Shown one piece after another: positions 30,913 through 38,326 of a DNA stretch of 43,466 nucleotides (position 1 is its first letter; the number at the start of each line of letters is the position of its first letter). The notes under the pieces are model-generated. The model saw nothing but the letters and a program-made list of their open reading frames with translations, did not search any database and was not told where the DNA came from. Position numbers and translations under genes: made by a program. Location of the stretch: contig NZ_VUAZ01000096.1 in assembly GCF_009296165.1 (NCBI RefSeq), forward strand, positions 1-43,466. Direction: 5' to 3'. This DNA comes from Pseudomonas kitaguniensis (lineage in GTDB: Bacteria > Pseudomonadota > Gammaproteobacteria > Pseudomonadales > Pseudomonadaceae).

Positions 30913-32028
30913 TTACACCTCGCTAACCGTGACCCAACGCGCTTCACGCGCGGCCAGGCGAATCGCGGTTGCGAGTTGCTCGACCGCCCAAGCGCCCTCA
31001 AAGTCGGTGCCCTGCGCGCCTTGCCCCGCGAGCGCCATGATCAACTCGTGGACTTCCAGGGTCTTCAGCTCGTTGTAACCCAGTTGGTGCCCGGCCGCCG
31101 GGCTGAAGGCGGCATAGCCGGGCAGGGCGGGGCCTGCCAACACACGCTGGAAGCCGTCCTGGCCAACGCGGCATACCCGCAGTTCGTTCAGGCGCTCCTG
31201 ATCGAACGCCAGCGTGCCTTTAGTGCCGCTGATCTCAAAACTCAGGTGGTTCTTGTAGCCATGCTTGAGCCAACTGCTGCTCACCGTACCGCGCGCGCCA
31301 TTGGTGAATCGCAGTAGCGCATGCACCTGATCATCCACGGCAATCGCGCGGGTTGTTTGGCTGCCCGTCGTGGCCGGGCGTTGGGCGTGAACGGTCTGAG
31401 TGTCGGCGCACACGCTGTGCACCTCGCCCACCAAGTAGCGCGCCATCGACAGCAGGTGGCTGCCCAAATCCGCCAGAGCGCCCCCGGCATGTTCCACTTC
31501 GCAGCGCCACGACCACGGCGACGCCGGGTCGGCCATGAAGTCTTCGCTGAACTCACCCTGGAAACTGATGATCTCGCCCAGCTCGCCATTCGCAATCATT
31601 TGCCGCGCCAGGCTGATCATCGGGTTGTGCTGATAGTTGTAGCCGACCCGCGTCACCACACCCGCCGCACTGGCGGCGCGGCGCATGGCGTCGGCCTGCT
31701 CCAGGCTCACGGCCAGCGGTTTCTCGCAATACACTGCCTTGCCTGCCGCAATCGCCGCCATCGCCATGGGGTAGTGCAAGTGGTTGGGTGTGGTGATGGC
31801 CACCACGTCGACCTTGGGGTCGTTGATCAGCGCCTGCCAGTCGCCATGGGCCTGGGCAAAGCCCCACGCCTTGGCACAGCGTTGCGCACGCTCGGTGTCG
31901 GCATCGGCCAATGCCGCCAGTTTCAATTGCACCGGCAGGTCGAATACCGCGCGGGCATTGTTGAACGCCAGGGCGTGGGCGCGCCCCATGAAGCCTGTGC
32001 CGATCAGGCCGATTCCGAGTTCCCGCAT
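30913..32028 (-). CDS. Gfo/Idh/MocA family oxidoreductase
   Basis: 371-aa NAD(P)-dependent dehydrogenase of the Gfo/Idh/MocA family, acting on sugars or inositols. Rossmann motif GLIGTGFMGRAHALAF at about 7-22; the EKPLAVS block with catalytic Lys103; GGALADLGSHLLSMARYLVG containing the active-site Asp and His. C-terminal domain QDGFQRVLAGPALPGYAAFS. Substrate cannot be fixed: inositol, sugar or aldose-type are all possible. GGGAACTCG-rich start context: ATG at 32028 with GGACCACGGCT upstream, a weak ribosome site. No sugar transporter or regulator gene beside it, but two GGAA-N6-TTC sites in its promoter region suggest RpiR-family control. Confidence 0.9.
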   Translation of the reverse strand: MRELGIGLIGTGFMGRAHALAFNNARAVFDLPVQLKLAALADADTERAQRCAKAWGFAQAHGDWQALINDPKVDVVAITTPNHLHYPMAMAAIAAGKAVYCEKPLAVSLEQADAMRRAASAAGVVTRVGYNYQHNPMISLARQMIANGELGEIISFQGEFSEDFMADPASPWSWRCEVEHAGGALADLGSHLLSMARYLVGEVHSVCADTQTVHAQRPATTGSQTTRAIAVDDQVHALLRFTNGARGTVSSSWLKHGYKNHLSFEISGTKGTLAFDQERLNELRVCRVGQDGFQRVLAGPALPGYAAFSPAAGHQLGYNELKTLEVHELIMALAGQGAQGTDFEGAWAVEQLATAIRLAAREARWVTVSEV

Positions 32029-32069
32029 AGCCGTGGTCCTTTGAATTATTGTTTTCAGGAGGGCTATTA

Positions 32070-32114
32070 ATGGAATAAAAATTCACATAATTCAAGATAT
32101 GGAATAAAAATTCA
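32070..32114. promoter_or_regulatory. Twin operator-like repeats before Gfo/Idh gene
   Basis: The 16-nt sequence ATGGAATAAAAATTCA occurs at 32070-32085 and again at 32099-32114, 29 bp apart, about three helical turns. Each copy is a partial dyad GGAA-N6-TTCA, near the GGAA-N6-TTCC pattern bound by IolR-type RpiR regulators. The pair lies 42-86 nt before the Gfo/Idh start. Confidence 0.6.
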
Positions 32115-32119
32115 TTATC

Positions 32120-32156
32120 GATGATCGTTCCCGCGCAGAGTAAGGGAGCGATCATC
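32120..32156. repeat. Inverted repeat in divergent intergenic region
   Basis: GATGATCGTTCCC (32120-32132) and GGGAGCGATCATC (32144-32156) form a 13-bp stem with one G-T wobble and an 11-nt loop. No gene ends here, so it is not a simple terminator; it may be a second operator or an insulator between the divergent genes. The remainder to 32349 holds the YCF48 promoter and no gene. Confidence 0.6.
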
Positions 32157-32322
32157 AAGCGCAGTAATGTCACCCTATTCAGGCCATCGGCAAAAGCCGC
32201 CAGTTAACAAAAGATAACGTAGCGCCGATTGTCAGACGATTCGAAACCCCGATAGGATGGCCCCTGCTTGCTCCAGGCGCTCTAGATTGCAGGTTTCAGA
32301 GCCCAGAAAGGCAAGACGACCT

Positions 32323-32333
32323 AACAATAATAA
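32323..32333 (+). promoter_or_regulatory. Hfq/Crc-type CA motif in YCF48 leader
   Basis: AACAATAATAA fits the AANAANAA target of Hfq/Crc catabolite repression in Pseudomonas and lies just upstream of the ribosome site GGGAGAAAGG of the gene at 32350. Confidence 0.5.
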
Positions 32334-32349
32334 ATCGGGAGAAAGGTCT

Positions 32350-33435
32350 ATGAGTGAGCCTGTCATGGGTTGGGTTGTTTGCCGCCCGCGCGCCGCACGC
32401 AGGGTTGCGATGCTGGCCACAGCGCTCTCGCTGCTGGGGGTGTTGTCGACACCCGTGCTGGCAGCCGGCGATACCGGCGCAGCGCCGGCCTTTGCGATTG
32501 AATCGCCCAAGGCCGCCAAGGGCCTGATGATCGATGTGGTCCACGCAGGCTCTCGCCTGGTGGCGGTCGGTGATCGCGGGCACATCCTCTATTCCGATGA
32601 TCAGGGCGGCACCTGGATCCAAGCCAAAGTGCCGACCCGGCAACTGCTCACGGCGGTGTTTTTCGTCGACGCCAAACAAGGCTGGGCCGTTGGTCACGAT
32701 GCACAAATTCTCGCAAGCGCCGACGGCGGCGCCACCTGGACCCAGCAATACCAAGACCTCAAACGCGAAGCGCCGTTGCTCGACATCTGGTTCAACGACG
32801 CCAGCCATGGCTTGGCGGTAGGCGCCTACGGTGCGCTGATCGAAACCACCGACGGCGGCAAAACCTGGGCGGACGTCAGCGACCGCCTCGACAACGAAGA
32901 CCAGTTCCACCTCAACGCCATCGCCCGGATCAAAGACGCCGGCCTGTTTATCGTCGGTGAGCAGGGCAGCATGTTCCGCTCCAACGACGACGGCCAGACC
33001 TGGGAAAAACTCGAAGGGCCGTACGAGGGCTCGCTGTTCGGCGTGATCAGCACCGCGCAACCGCAGACCCTGTTGGCCTATGGCTTGCGCGGCAACCTTT
33101 ACCGCTCCACGGATTTCGGCAGCACTTGGGAGCAGGTTGAACTGACCGCGACGCGCGGCGCCCTGGAGTTCGGTTTGTCGGGGGCGACCTTGCTCGATGA
33201 CGGTTCGATTGTCGTGGTCGGTAACGGCGGCAGCGTGGTGGTCAGCCACGACGATGGCCAAACCTTCAGCGTGTTCAATCGCCCCGACCGTATTTCGCTT
33301 TCGGCCGTGACGGCGGCAGGCAATGGCAACTTGATTCTGGTCGGGCAGGGCGGTGTTCGTGTCGCCATGCGACGGCGCCGAACCGACAAAACAATAAGAA
33401 GGCGGAGCAAGCATGAGCAGTCATCACAACGATAA
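32350..33435 (+). CDS. YCF48/BNR-repeat periplasmic protein
   Basis: 361-aa exported beta-propeller. Start at 32350 (MSEPVMGWVVCRPRAARRVA) with GGGAGAAAGGTCT upstream; signal peptide ends near VLAAGD. At least six Asp-box/BNR motifs are seen: DDQGGTW, ADGGATW, TDGGKTW, NDDGQTW, TDFGSTW and HDDGQTF, as in YCF48/HCF136-like and sialidase-like propellers. In Pseudomonas such proteins are paired with RND/MMPL transporters, often with DUF1302 and DUF1329 genes; those two are missing here. The reading frame continues 23 nt into the RND gene. An AACAATAATAA motif in its leader suggests Hfq/Crc control. Likely role: periplasmic partner in export of a hydrophobic substrate, by context. Confidence 0.85.
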   Translation: MSEPVMGWVVCRPRAARRVAMLATALSLLGVLSTPVLAAGDTGAAPAFAIESPKAAKGLMIDVVHAGSRLVAVGDRGHILYSDDQGGTWIQAKVPTRQLLTAVFFVDAKQGWAVGHDAQILASADGGATWTQQYQDLKREAPLLDIWFNDASHGLAVGAYGALIETTDGGKTWADVSDRLDNEDQFHLNAIARIKDAGLFIVGEQGSMFRSNDDGQTWEKLEGPYEGSLFGVISTAQPQTLLAYGLRGNLYRSTDFGSTWEQVELTATRGALEFGLSGATLLDDGSIVVVGNGGSVVVSHDDGQTFSVFNRPDRISLSAVTAAGNGNLILVGQGGVRVAMRRRRTDKTIRRRSKHEQSSQR

Positions 33436-35788
33436 AGCGACCTTTCTTGAGCGCCTGATCTTCAACAACCGCCCGGCCGTCATCGTCATCTGCCTGCTGG
33501 TGAGCGTTTTTCTGTTCTGGCAGGCGACCCTGATTCGCCCGTCCACCAGCTTTGAAAAAATGATCCCGCTCAAGCACCCCTTCATCGAAAAGATGATGGA
33601 GCACCGTAACGACCTGGCGAACCTCGGCAACACAGTACGCATTTCGGTGGAGGCCAAGGACGGTGACATCTTCAGCCAGGCGTACATGGAGACCCTGCGC
33701 CAGATCAACGACGAGGTGTTCTACATTTCCGGCGTCGACCGTTCGGGGCTCAAGTCGCTGTGGAGCCCCAGCGTGCGCTGGACCGAAGTCACCGAAGAAG
33801 GGTTCGCCGGCGGTGAAGTGATCCCGCAAAGCTACAACGGCTCGCCGCAAAGCCTCGACCAACTGCGCAACAACGTGCTCAAGTCCGGCCAGGTCGGGCG
33901 CCTGGTGGCGAACGACTTCAAATCGAGCATCGTCGACATTCCGCTGTTGGAGTCTTACCCCGACCCGCAGGATCAGGGCAAATTGCTGGCCCTGGACTAT
34001 CGCAAGTTTTCGCATGAACTCGAAGACAAGATCCGCGACAAGTTCGAAGCGCAGAACCCCAACGTCAAGATCCACATCGTCGGCTTTGCCAAGAAGGTCG
34101 GCGACCTGATCGACGGTCTGGTGATGGTGGTGCTGTTCTTCGGCGTAGCCTTCGTCATCACGCTGGTGCTGTTGCTGTGGTTCACCAACTGCCTGCGCAG
34201 CACCATCGCGGTGTTGAGCACGACGCTGGTGGCGGTGGTCTGGCAACTCGGCTTGATGCACTTCTTCGGCTTCGGGCTCGACCCCTATTCGATGCTGGTG
34301 CCGTTCCTGATTTTCGCCATTGGTATTTCCCACGGCGTGCAGAAGATCAACGGTATCGCCCTGCAATCCAGCGAGGCCGACAACGCACTGACCGCCGCGC
34401 GGCGTACCTTCCGGCAACTGTTCCTGCCGGGCATGATCGCGATTCTGGCTGACGCCGTCGGGTTTATCACCCTGCTGATCATCGACATCGGCGTGATCCG
34501 CGAGCTGGCCATCGGCGCGTCCATCGGCGTGGCGGTCATCGTGTTTACCAACCTGATCTTGCTGCCGGTGGCGATTTCGTATGTCGGCATCAGCCAGCGT
34601 GCCATCGCCAGGAGCAAAAAAGACGCAAACCGTGAACACGCGTTCTGGCGCCTGCTGTCGAACTTTGCCAGCCGCAAAGTCGCGCCTGTCTCCATCGTGC
34701 TGGCGCTGGTCGCCTTCGGCGGTGGCCTCTGGTACAGCCAGCACCTCAAAATCGGCGACCTTGACCAAGGCGCGCCGGAGCTGCGCCCGGACTCGCGCTA
34801 CAACAAAGACAACAACTTCATCATCAGCAACTATTCCACCAGCTCCGACGTGCTGGTGGTGATGGTCAAAACCAAGGCCGAAGGCTGCTCGCGTTATGAA
34901 GCGATGGCGCCCATCGACCAGTTGATGTGGAAGATGCAGAACACCGAGGGCGTACAGTCGGCGATCTCGCTGGTGACGGTGTCCAAGCAGATGATCAAGG
35001 GCATGAACGAGGGCAACCTGAAATGGGAAACCCTGTCGCGCAACCCCGACGTTTTGAACAACTCCATCGCGCGTGCCGATGGCCTGTACAACAACAATTG
35101 CTCGCTGGCGCCGGTGCTGGTGTTCCTCAACGACCACAAGGCCGAAACCCTCGACCGTGCGGTGCATGCGGTGCAGGACTTCGCCAAAGACAACAACAAG
35201 GACGGCCTGGAATTCATCCTCGCCGCCGGTAATGCCGGGATCGAAGCGGCCACCAACGAGGTGATCAAAGAGTCGGAGCTGACCATTCTGATTCTGGTGT
35301 ACCTGTGTGTGGCGACAATGTGCATGATCACCTTCCGTTCCTGGGCGGCGACCCTGTGCATCGTGTTGCCGCTGGTGTTGACCTCGGTGCTGGGCAACGC
35401 GCTGATGGCGTTCATGGGCATTGGCGTCAAGGTGGCGACCTTGCCGGTGGTGGCGCTGGGTGTGGGCATTGGCGTGGACTACGGCATCTATATCTACAGC
35501 CGACTGGAAAGCTTCCTGCGCGCCGGTTTGCCGCTGCAAGAGGCGTACTACCAGACGCTCAAGTCCACCGGTAAAGCCGTACTGTTCACGGGTTTGTGCC
35601 TGGCCATTGGCGTGTGCACGTGGATCTTCTCGGCCATCAAGTTCCAGGCCGACATGGGTTTGATGCTGACCTTTATGCTGCTGTGGAACATGTTCGGCGC
35701 GCTGTGGCTGCTGCCGGCGCTGGCGCGGTTCTTGATCAAGCCCGAGAAGCTGGCGGGGCAGAAGGGCAATTCGCTGTTTGCCCACTGA
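33413..35788 (+). CDS. RND/MMPL family transporter
   Basis: 791-aa RND-superfamily permease of the hydrophobe/amphiphile exporter (MMPL-like, HAE3-type) group. One N-terminal membrane segment (AVIVICLLVSVFLFWQATLI), a periplasmic loop, five segments (VVLFFGVAFVITLVLLLWFT, FLIFAIGISHGVQKINGIAL with conserved GISHGVQ), then the same plan again (LVYLCVATMCMITF; VVALGVGIGVDYGIYIYSRL with conserved GxGxDYGIY). This is about 12 segments, shorter than AcrB and without its TolC-docking loops. It overlaps the YCF48 gene by 23 nt, so the two are coupled. Related pairs are linked to lipid, hopanoid or alkane metabolism in other bacteria; the substrate here is unknown. A hairpin follows at 35805. Confidence 0.88.
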   Translation: MSSHHNDKATFLERLIFNNRPAVIVICLLVSVFLFWQATLIRPSTSFEKMIPLKHPFIEKMMEHRNDLANLGNTVRISVEAKDGDIFSQAYMETLRQINDEVFYISGVDRSGLKSLWSPSVRWTEVTEEGFAGGEVIPQSYNGSPQSLDQLRNNVLKSGQVGRLVANDFKSSIVDIPLLESYPDPQDQGKLLALDYRKFSHELEDKIRDKFEAQNPNVKIHIVGFAKKVGDLIDGLVMVVLFFGVAFVITLVLLLWFTNCLRSTIAVLSTTLVAVVWQLGLMHFFGFGLDPYSMLVPFLIFAIGISHGVQKINGIALQSSEADNALTAARRTFRQLFLPGMIAILADAVGFITLLIIDIGVIRELAIGASIGVAVIVFTNLILLPVAISYVGISQRAIARSKKDANREHAFWRLLSNFASRKVAPVSIVLALVAFGGGLWYSQHLKIGDLDQGAPELRPDSRYNKDNNFIISNYSTSSDVLVVMVKTKAEGCSRYEAMAPIDQLMWKMQNTEGVQSAISLVTVSKQMIKGMNEGNLKWETLSRNPDVLNNSIARADGLYNNNCSLAPVLVFLNDHKAETLDRAVHAVQDFAKDNNKDGLEFILAAGNAGIEAATNEVIKESELTILILVYLCVATMCMITFRSWAATLCIVLPLVLTSVLGNALMAFMGIGVKVATLPVVALGVGIGVDYGIYIYSRLESFLRAGLPLQEAYYQTLKSTGKAVLFTGLCLAIGVCTWIFSAIKFQADMGLMLTFMLLWNMFGALWLLPALARFLIKPEKLAGQKGNSLFAH

Positions 35789-35804
35789 TCCAGCTTGGTT
35801 GCCG

Positions 35805-35833
35805 AAACGCTGTGGCCTGTGCCACGGCGTTTT
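35805..35833 (+). terminator. Terminator after RND gene
   Basis: AAACGCTGTGGC (35805-35816) pairs with GCCACGGCGTTT (35821-35832), one T-G wobble, loop CTGT, followed by TTTGC. Lies 16 nt after the RND stop. Confidence 0.7.
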
Positions 35834-35899
35834 GCATGGCGCGGCCTTAGGTCGATGCAACAATTTGCCCTATCATGCGGTCTTTCCTCTTGATGATTG

Positions 35900-36202
35900 A
35901 TGGTTATGACTGCCGACACTGCTACCTTGCTCGACGCTTTTAAAGACTGCCAGATGGTCGAAATCGACGGGCTGCACACCTTCGATTTCAGCCTGGATGA
36001 ACACACACTGCTGATCATTTGCATGGACGGTCGCGCCGAGAAACGCTGGAGTTTCAGCCTGGAGCAGGTTCGCGCGGCGATCTTTGATCAAACTTTGCAA
36101 AGCTGGACCCTGACGGGTGACTCGGGCGAGCATCGCCTGGTGTGCATGAACGGCGTCACCGGCAATAATAATGATGAGGAAGAAGCAGATGATGATGCGT
36201 AA
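35900..36202 (+). CDS. Small acidic protein, DUF5629-like
   Basis: About 100-aa cytoplasmic protein. The first Met codons are 35900 (MVMTADTATLLDAFKDCQMV) and 35906 (MTADTATLL); neither has a clear ribosome site, and 35906 gives the more usual N-terminus. Body: EIDGLHTFDFSLDEHTLLII, CMDGRAEKRWSFSLEQVRAA and WTLTGDSGEHRLVCMNGVTG, ending in an acidic run NNNDEEEADDDA. From memory this is the DUF5629 family of pseudomonads, function unknown. Its last 14 nt overlap the start of the lactonase gene, so the two are coupled. Confidence 0.75.
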   Translation: MVMTADTATLLDAFKDCQMVEIDGLHTFDFSLDEHTLLIICMDGRAEKRWSFSLEQVRAAIFDQTLQSWTLTGDSGEHRLVCMNGVTGNNNDEEEADDDA

Positions 36203-37364
36203 ATTCTGGCCCCTGCTGATGGCGGGCAGTGTGGGTGCGATGTCGGTGCAAGCTGCACCGGCACAGACCTTCGAGCTGTTAGTGGGCAGCTACACCGCCG
36301 GCACCAGCGAAGGCATCTACCGCCTGCAATTCGACAGCCGCACCGGCCAATTCAACGGTAAACCGGTACTCGCCGCCAAGGCTGAAAACCCGTCCTGGCT
36401 GACGCTCTCCAAAGACCAGAAACACCTGTTTGTGGTCAACGAAAACGGCCCCGGCCAGCACGACCCGGTTGGGCGTATCAGCAGTTACAGCATCAGCCCG
36501 AACAGTCATCAACTGACCCTGATTAACCAGGTGCAAAGCCTGGGCAACGAGCCGACGCACTCCAGCCTCGCCGCTGACGGGCGTTACCTGTTCGTTGCCA
36601 ACTATTCGGTACTCGAAGACCCGGGTGGCAGCCTGGCGATTCTGCCGGTCGACGCCACGGGCAAATTGTCGGCGCCGGTGCAAATGAGCGCGCACCCGGC
36701 CAGCCGCGTGAACCCGGAACGCCAGGCCTCCAACCATGTGCATTCGGTGGTGTCGTCGCCGGACGGCAAGTATGTATTTGTGCAAGACCTGGGCGCAGAC
36801 AAGCTGTTCGCCTACCGTTACAACCCCAACGCCAATCACGAGCAGCCACTCACCCCGGCCGACCCAGCGTCGGTGCAGTTGCCGGGTGGCAGCGGCCCGC
36901 GTCACTTGCTGTTCAGCGCTGACGGCAAGCACGCCTGGCTGACCACCGAGATGAGCGCGCAGGTCGCGGTATTCGATTACTACGACGGCAAGCTGACGCA
37001 AACCCAAATGGTCGACTTTGCTGCCGGGCAACCCGTGTCCGACAAGGCTGGCGCCGCGTTGCACGCTTCAAGCGACGGTAAATTCCTCTACGTGAGCAAC
37101 CGTGGCACCGCCAACCAGATGCTGGTGTTCAGCATCGACCCGGCCACCGCGCACCTCACGGAACTGCAGCGCCGTACCGTAGAAGGCGACCACCCACGCG
37201 AGTTCAGCCTGGACCCGAGCGGCAAGTTTTTGCTGATCGCCAACCAGAAGAGCAACGAAATTGTGGTGATCGAACGTGACCCGAACACCGGCCTGCTGGG
37301 TAAAACCGTGCAGAAATTGCCGATCGATGCGCCTAGCGACCTCAAGTTTTTGCTCCGTCAATAA
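36189..37364 (+). CDS. Periplasmic lactonase-like beta-propeller
   Basis: 391-aa seven-bladed propeller of the 6-phosphogluconolactonase/carboxy-cis,cis-muconate cyclase (YbhE/Pgl, Lactonase PF10282) family. FELLVGSYTAGTSEGIYRLQ, NPSWLTLSKDQKHLFVVNEN, RYLFVANYSV and the C-terminal GDHPREFSLDPSGKFLLIAN are typical; HVHSVVSSPDGKYVFVQDLG carries a blade. Unlike cytoplasmic Pgl it has a signal peptide (MRKFWPLLMAGSVGAMSVQA, cleavage near VQA|AP), so it acts in the periplasm, perhaps on sugar lactones made by periplasmic glucose/aldose dehydrogenases. Start 36189 follows GAGGAAGAAGCAG; three ATGs in tandem (36189, 36192, 36195) make the exact start ambiguous by two residues. Overlaps the upstream gene. 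Confidence 0.87.
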   Translation: MMMRKFWPLLMAGSVGAMSVQAAPAQTFELLVGSYTAGTSEGIYRLQFDSRTGQFNGKPVLAAKAENPSWLTLSKDQKHLFVVNENGPGQHDPVGRISSYSISPNSHQLTLINQVQSLGNEPTHSSLAADGRYLFVANYSVLEDPGGSLAILPVDATGKLSAPVQMSAHPASRVNPERQASNHVHSVVSSPDGKYVFVQDLGADKLFAYRYNPNANHEQPLTPADPASVQLPGGSGPRHLLFSADGKHAWLTTEMSAQVAVFDYYDGKLTQTQMVDFAAGQPVSDKAGAALHASSDGKFLYVSNRGTANQMLVFSIDPATAHLTELQRRTVEGDHPREFSLDPSGKFLLIANQKSNEIVVIERDPNTGLLGKTVQKLPIDAPSDLKFLLRQ

Positions 37365-37369
37365 GCCAC

Positions 37370-37390
37370 AGGCCCCGCATTGCGGGGCCT
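37370..37390 (+). terminator. Lactonase gene terminator
   Basis: AGGCCCCGC (37370-37378) and GCGGGGCCT (37382-37390) form a perfect 9-bp stem with loop ATT, 5 nt after the lactonase stop. T content after it is modest. Confidence 0.75.
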
Positions 37391-37520
37391 GACTCGTTGT
37401 ATTAATTCTATTAATAGCAGCTAATGTTTCAATGTATTTCTAAGGTGCAGCCCTCGGGCGTAAGTTGGGTTCCAAGGCCTTCCCCGGCCATCCAACCCAA
37501 CGAACACAAGGGTCACCGCC

Positions 37521-37700
37521 ATGAACTTCAATCTCTTCTCGATCATCGCCGCTTCCGCAGTGTCTGCCACCGTGGCCTTGCCGGCCGCCGCCAGCGTTGA
37601 CGTTGTCGGTAAAAAATCCAGCACCAGCGCCTACACCCAGAAATACCTGCAACAAAGCGCGAATTTCTACGCCGCCCTCGACCACAAAACCCAACACTGA
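37521..37700 (+). CDS. Small exported peptide, 59 aa
   Basis: ATG at 37521, with AAGGG 9 nt upstream, opens a 59-codon frame. Signal peptide MNFNLFSIIAASAVSATVAL is cleaved near AAA|SV. The mature part of about 34 residues (VDVVGKKSSTSAYTQKYLQQ, then SANFYAALDHKTQH) is polar and Gln/Ser-rich with no Cys. Its C-terminal half resembles the mature part of the 73-aa exported protein at 3949. AT-rich sequence at 37395-37420 (TATTAATTCTATTAATAGCA) may hold the promoter. Function unknown; convergent with the GST gene. Confidence 0.72.
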   Translation: MNFNLFSIIAASAVSATVALPAAASVDVVGKKSSTSAYTQKYLQQSANFYAALDHKTQH

Positions 37701-37732
37701 GCTTGAGCGGGTCGACCGTTCAACTGTGGATC

Positions 37733-38326
37733 TCAGGGCTTTGCCATGATGGCGATGAACAGCGGCGACTCCAGAAAGCGCTGTAGCCACGCTTGCAGAC
37801 GGTGATACGGCGTGGCTGCAAACCACGCCCGATCAACATGCGCGAACTGCCGCACAAACGGCGCCAGTGCCGCATCAGCCAGGGTCATATGCTCGGCCAG
37901 CAAATACTCCCGTCCGGCCAATAACCCCTCCAGCTTTTGCAAAAACACCTCGCCCTCGGCCCGATAATCTTCCATCGGCTGTTCGGGGTAGCGCTCGGCG
38001 TACTTGTATCGATCCAAATGATGTTTGAACGACTGGTCATTCTCGGCAATCAGCGCCAGCACCGTCGGGTCGCCTTGCAGCCACCAATCCTCAGGGTCGT
38101 GCCGCGCCAAGGCCCATTGCATGATCTGCAAACTCTCATCAATCACCCGGCCGCCCATGCTCAACACCGGCACCGTGCCTTTGGGCGACAGCGCGAGCAT
38201 GTCGGCCGGCTTGGCCTTGAGGCTCACTTCAATGATGCGCACCGGCACGCCGCTGTAGCGCAACGCCAGCCGCGCTCGCATCGCGTAGGGGCAGCGCCGG
38301 AACGAATACAGCAGCGCTTCGCTCAC
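37733..38326 (-). CDS. Glutathione S-transferase family protein
   Basis: 197-aa GST-like protein. The thioredoxin-fold N-domain starts ALLYSFRRCPYAMRARLALR with a CPYA motif (Cys12), then KGTVPVLSMGGRVIDESLQI containing the cis-Pro and ES glutathione contacts. The helical C-domain has ADAALAPFVRQFAHVDRAWF. The active-site Cys suggests a glutaredoxin-like or omega-type GST (reductase) rather than a Ser/Tyr transferase. Start is GTG at 38326, overlapping the sbcC TGA as GTGA, so it is translationally coupled to sbcC as the third gene of the sbcDC operon. Link to DNA repair is not implied by function. Confidence 0.85.
   Translation of the reverse strand: MSEALLYSFRRCPYAMRARLALRYSGVPVRIIEVSLKAKPADMLALSPKGTVPVLSMGGRVIDESLQIMQWALARHDPEDWWLQGDPTVLALIAENDQSFKHHLDRYKYAERYPEQPMEDYRAEGEVFLQKLEGLLAGREYLLAEHMTLADAALAPFVRQFAHVDRAWFAATPYHRLQAWLQRFLESPLFIAIMAKP

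Noticed and set aside
32120..32156. Reading the 13-bp inverted repeat as a transcription terminator
   Set aside because: It lies between divergent gene starts, no gene ends nearby, and no T-run follows.
33275..35863. 862-codon open frame on the minus strand opposite the YCF48 and RND genes
   Set aside because: His/Gln/Arg-rich, low-complexity translation with no domain; a mirror of GC3 codon bias in the genuine plus-strand genes.
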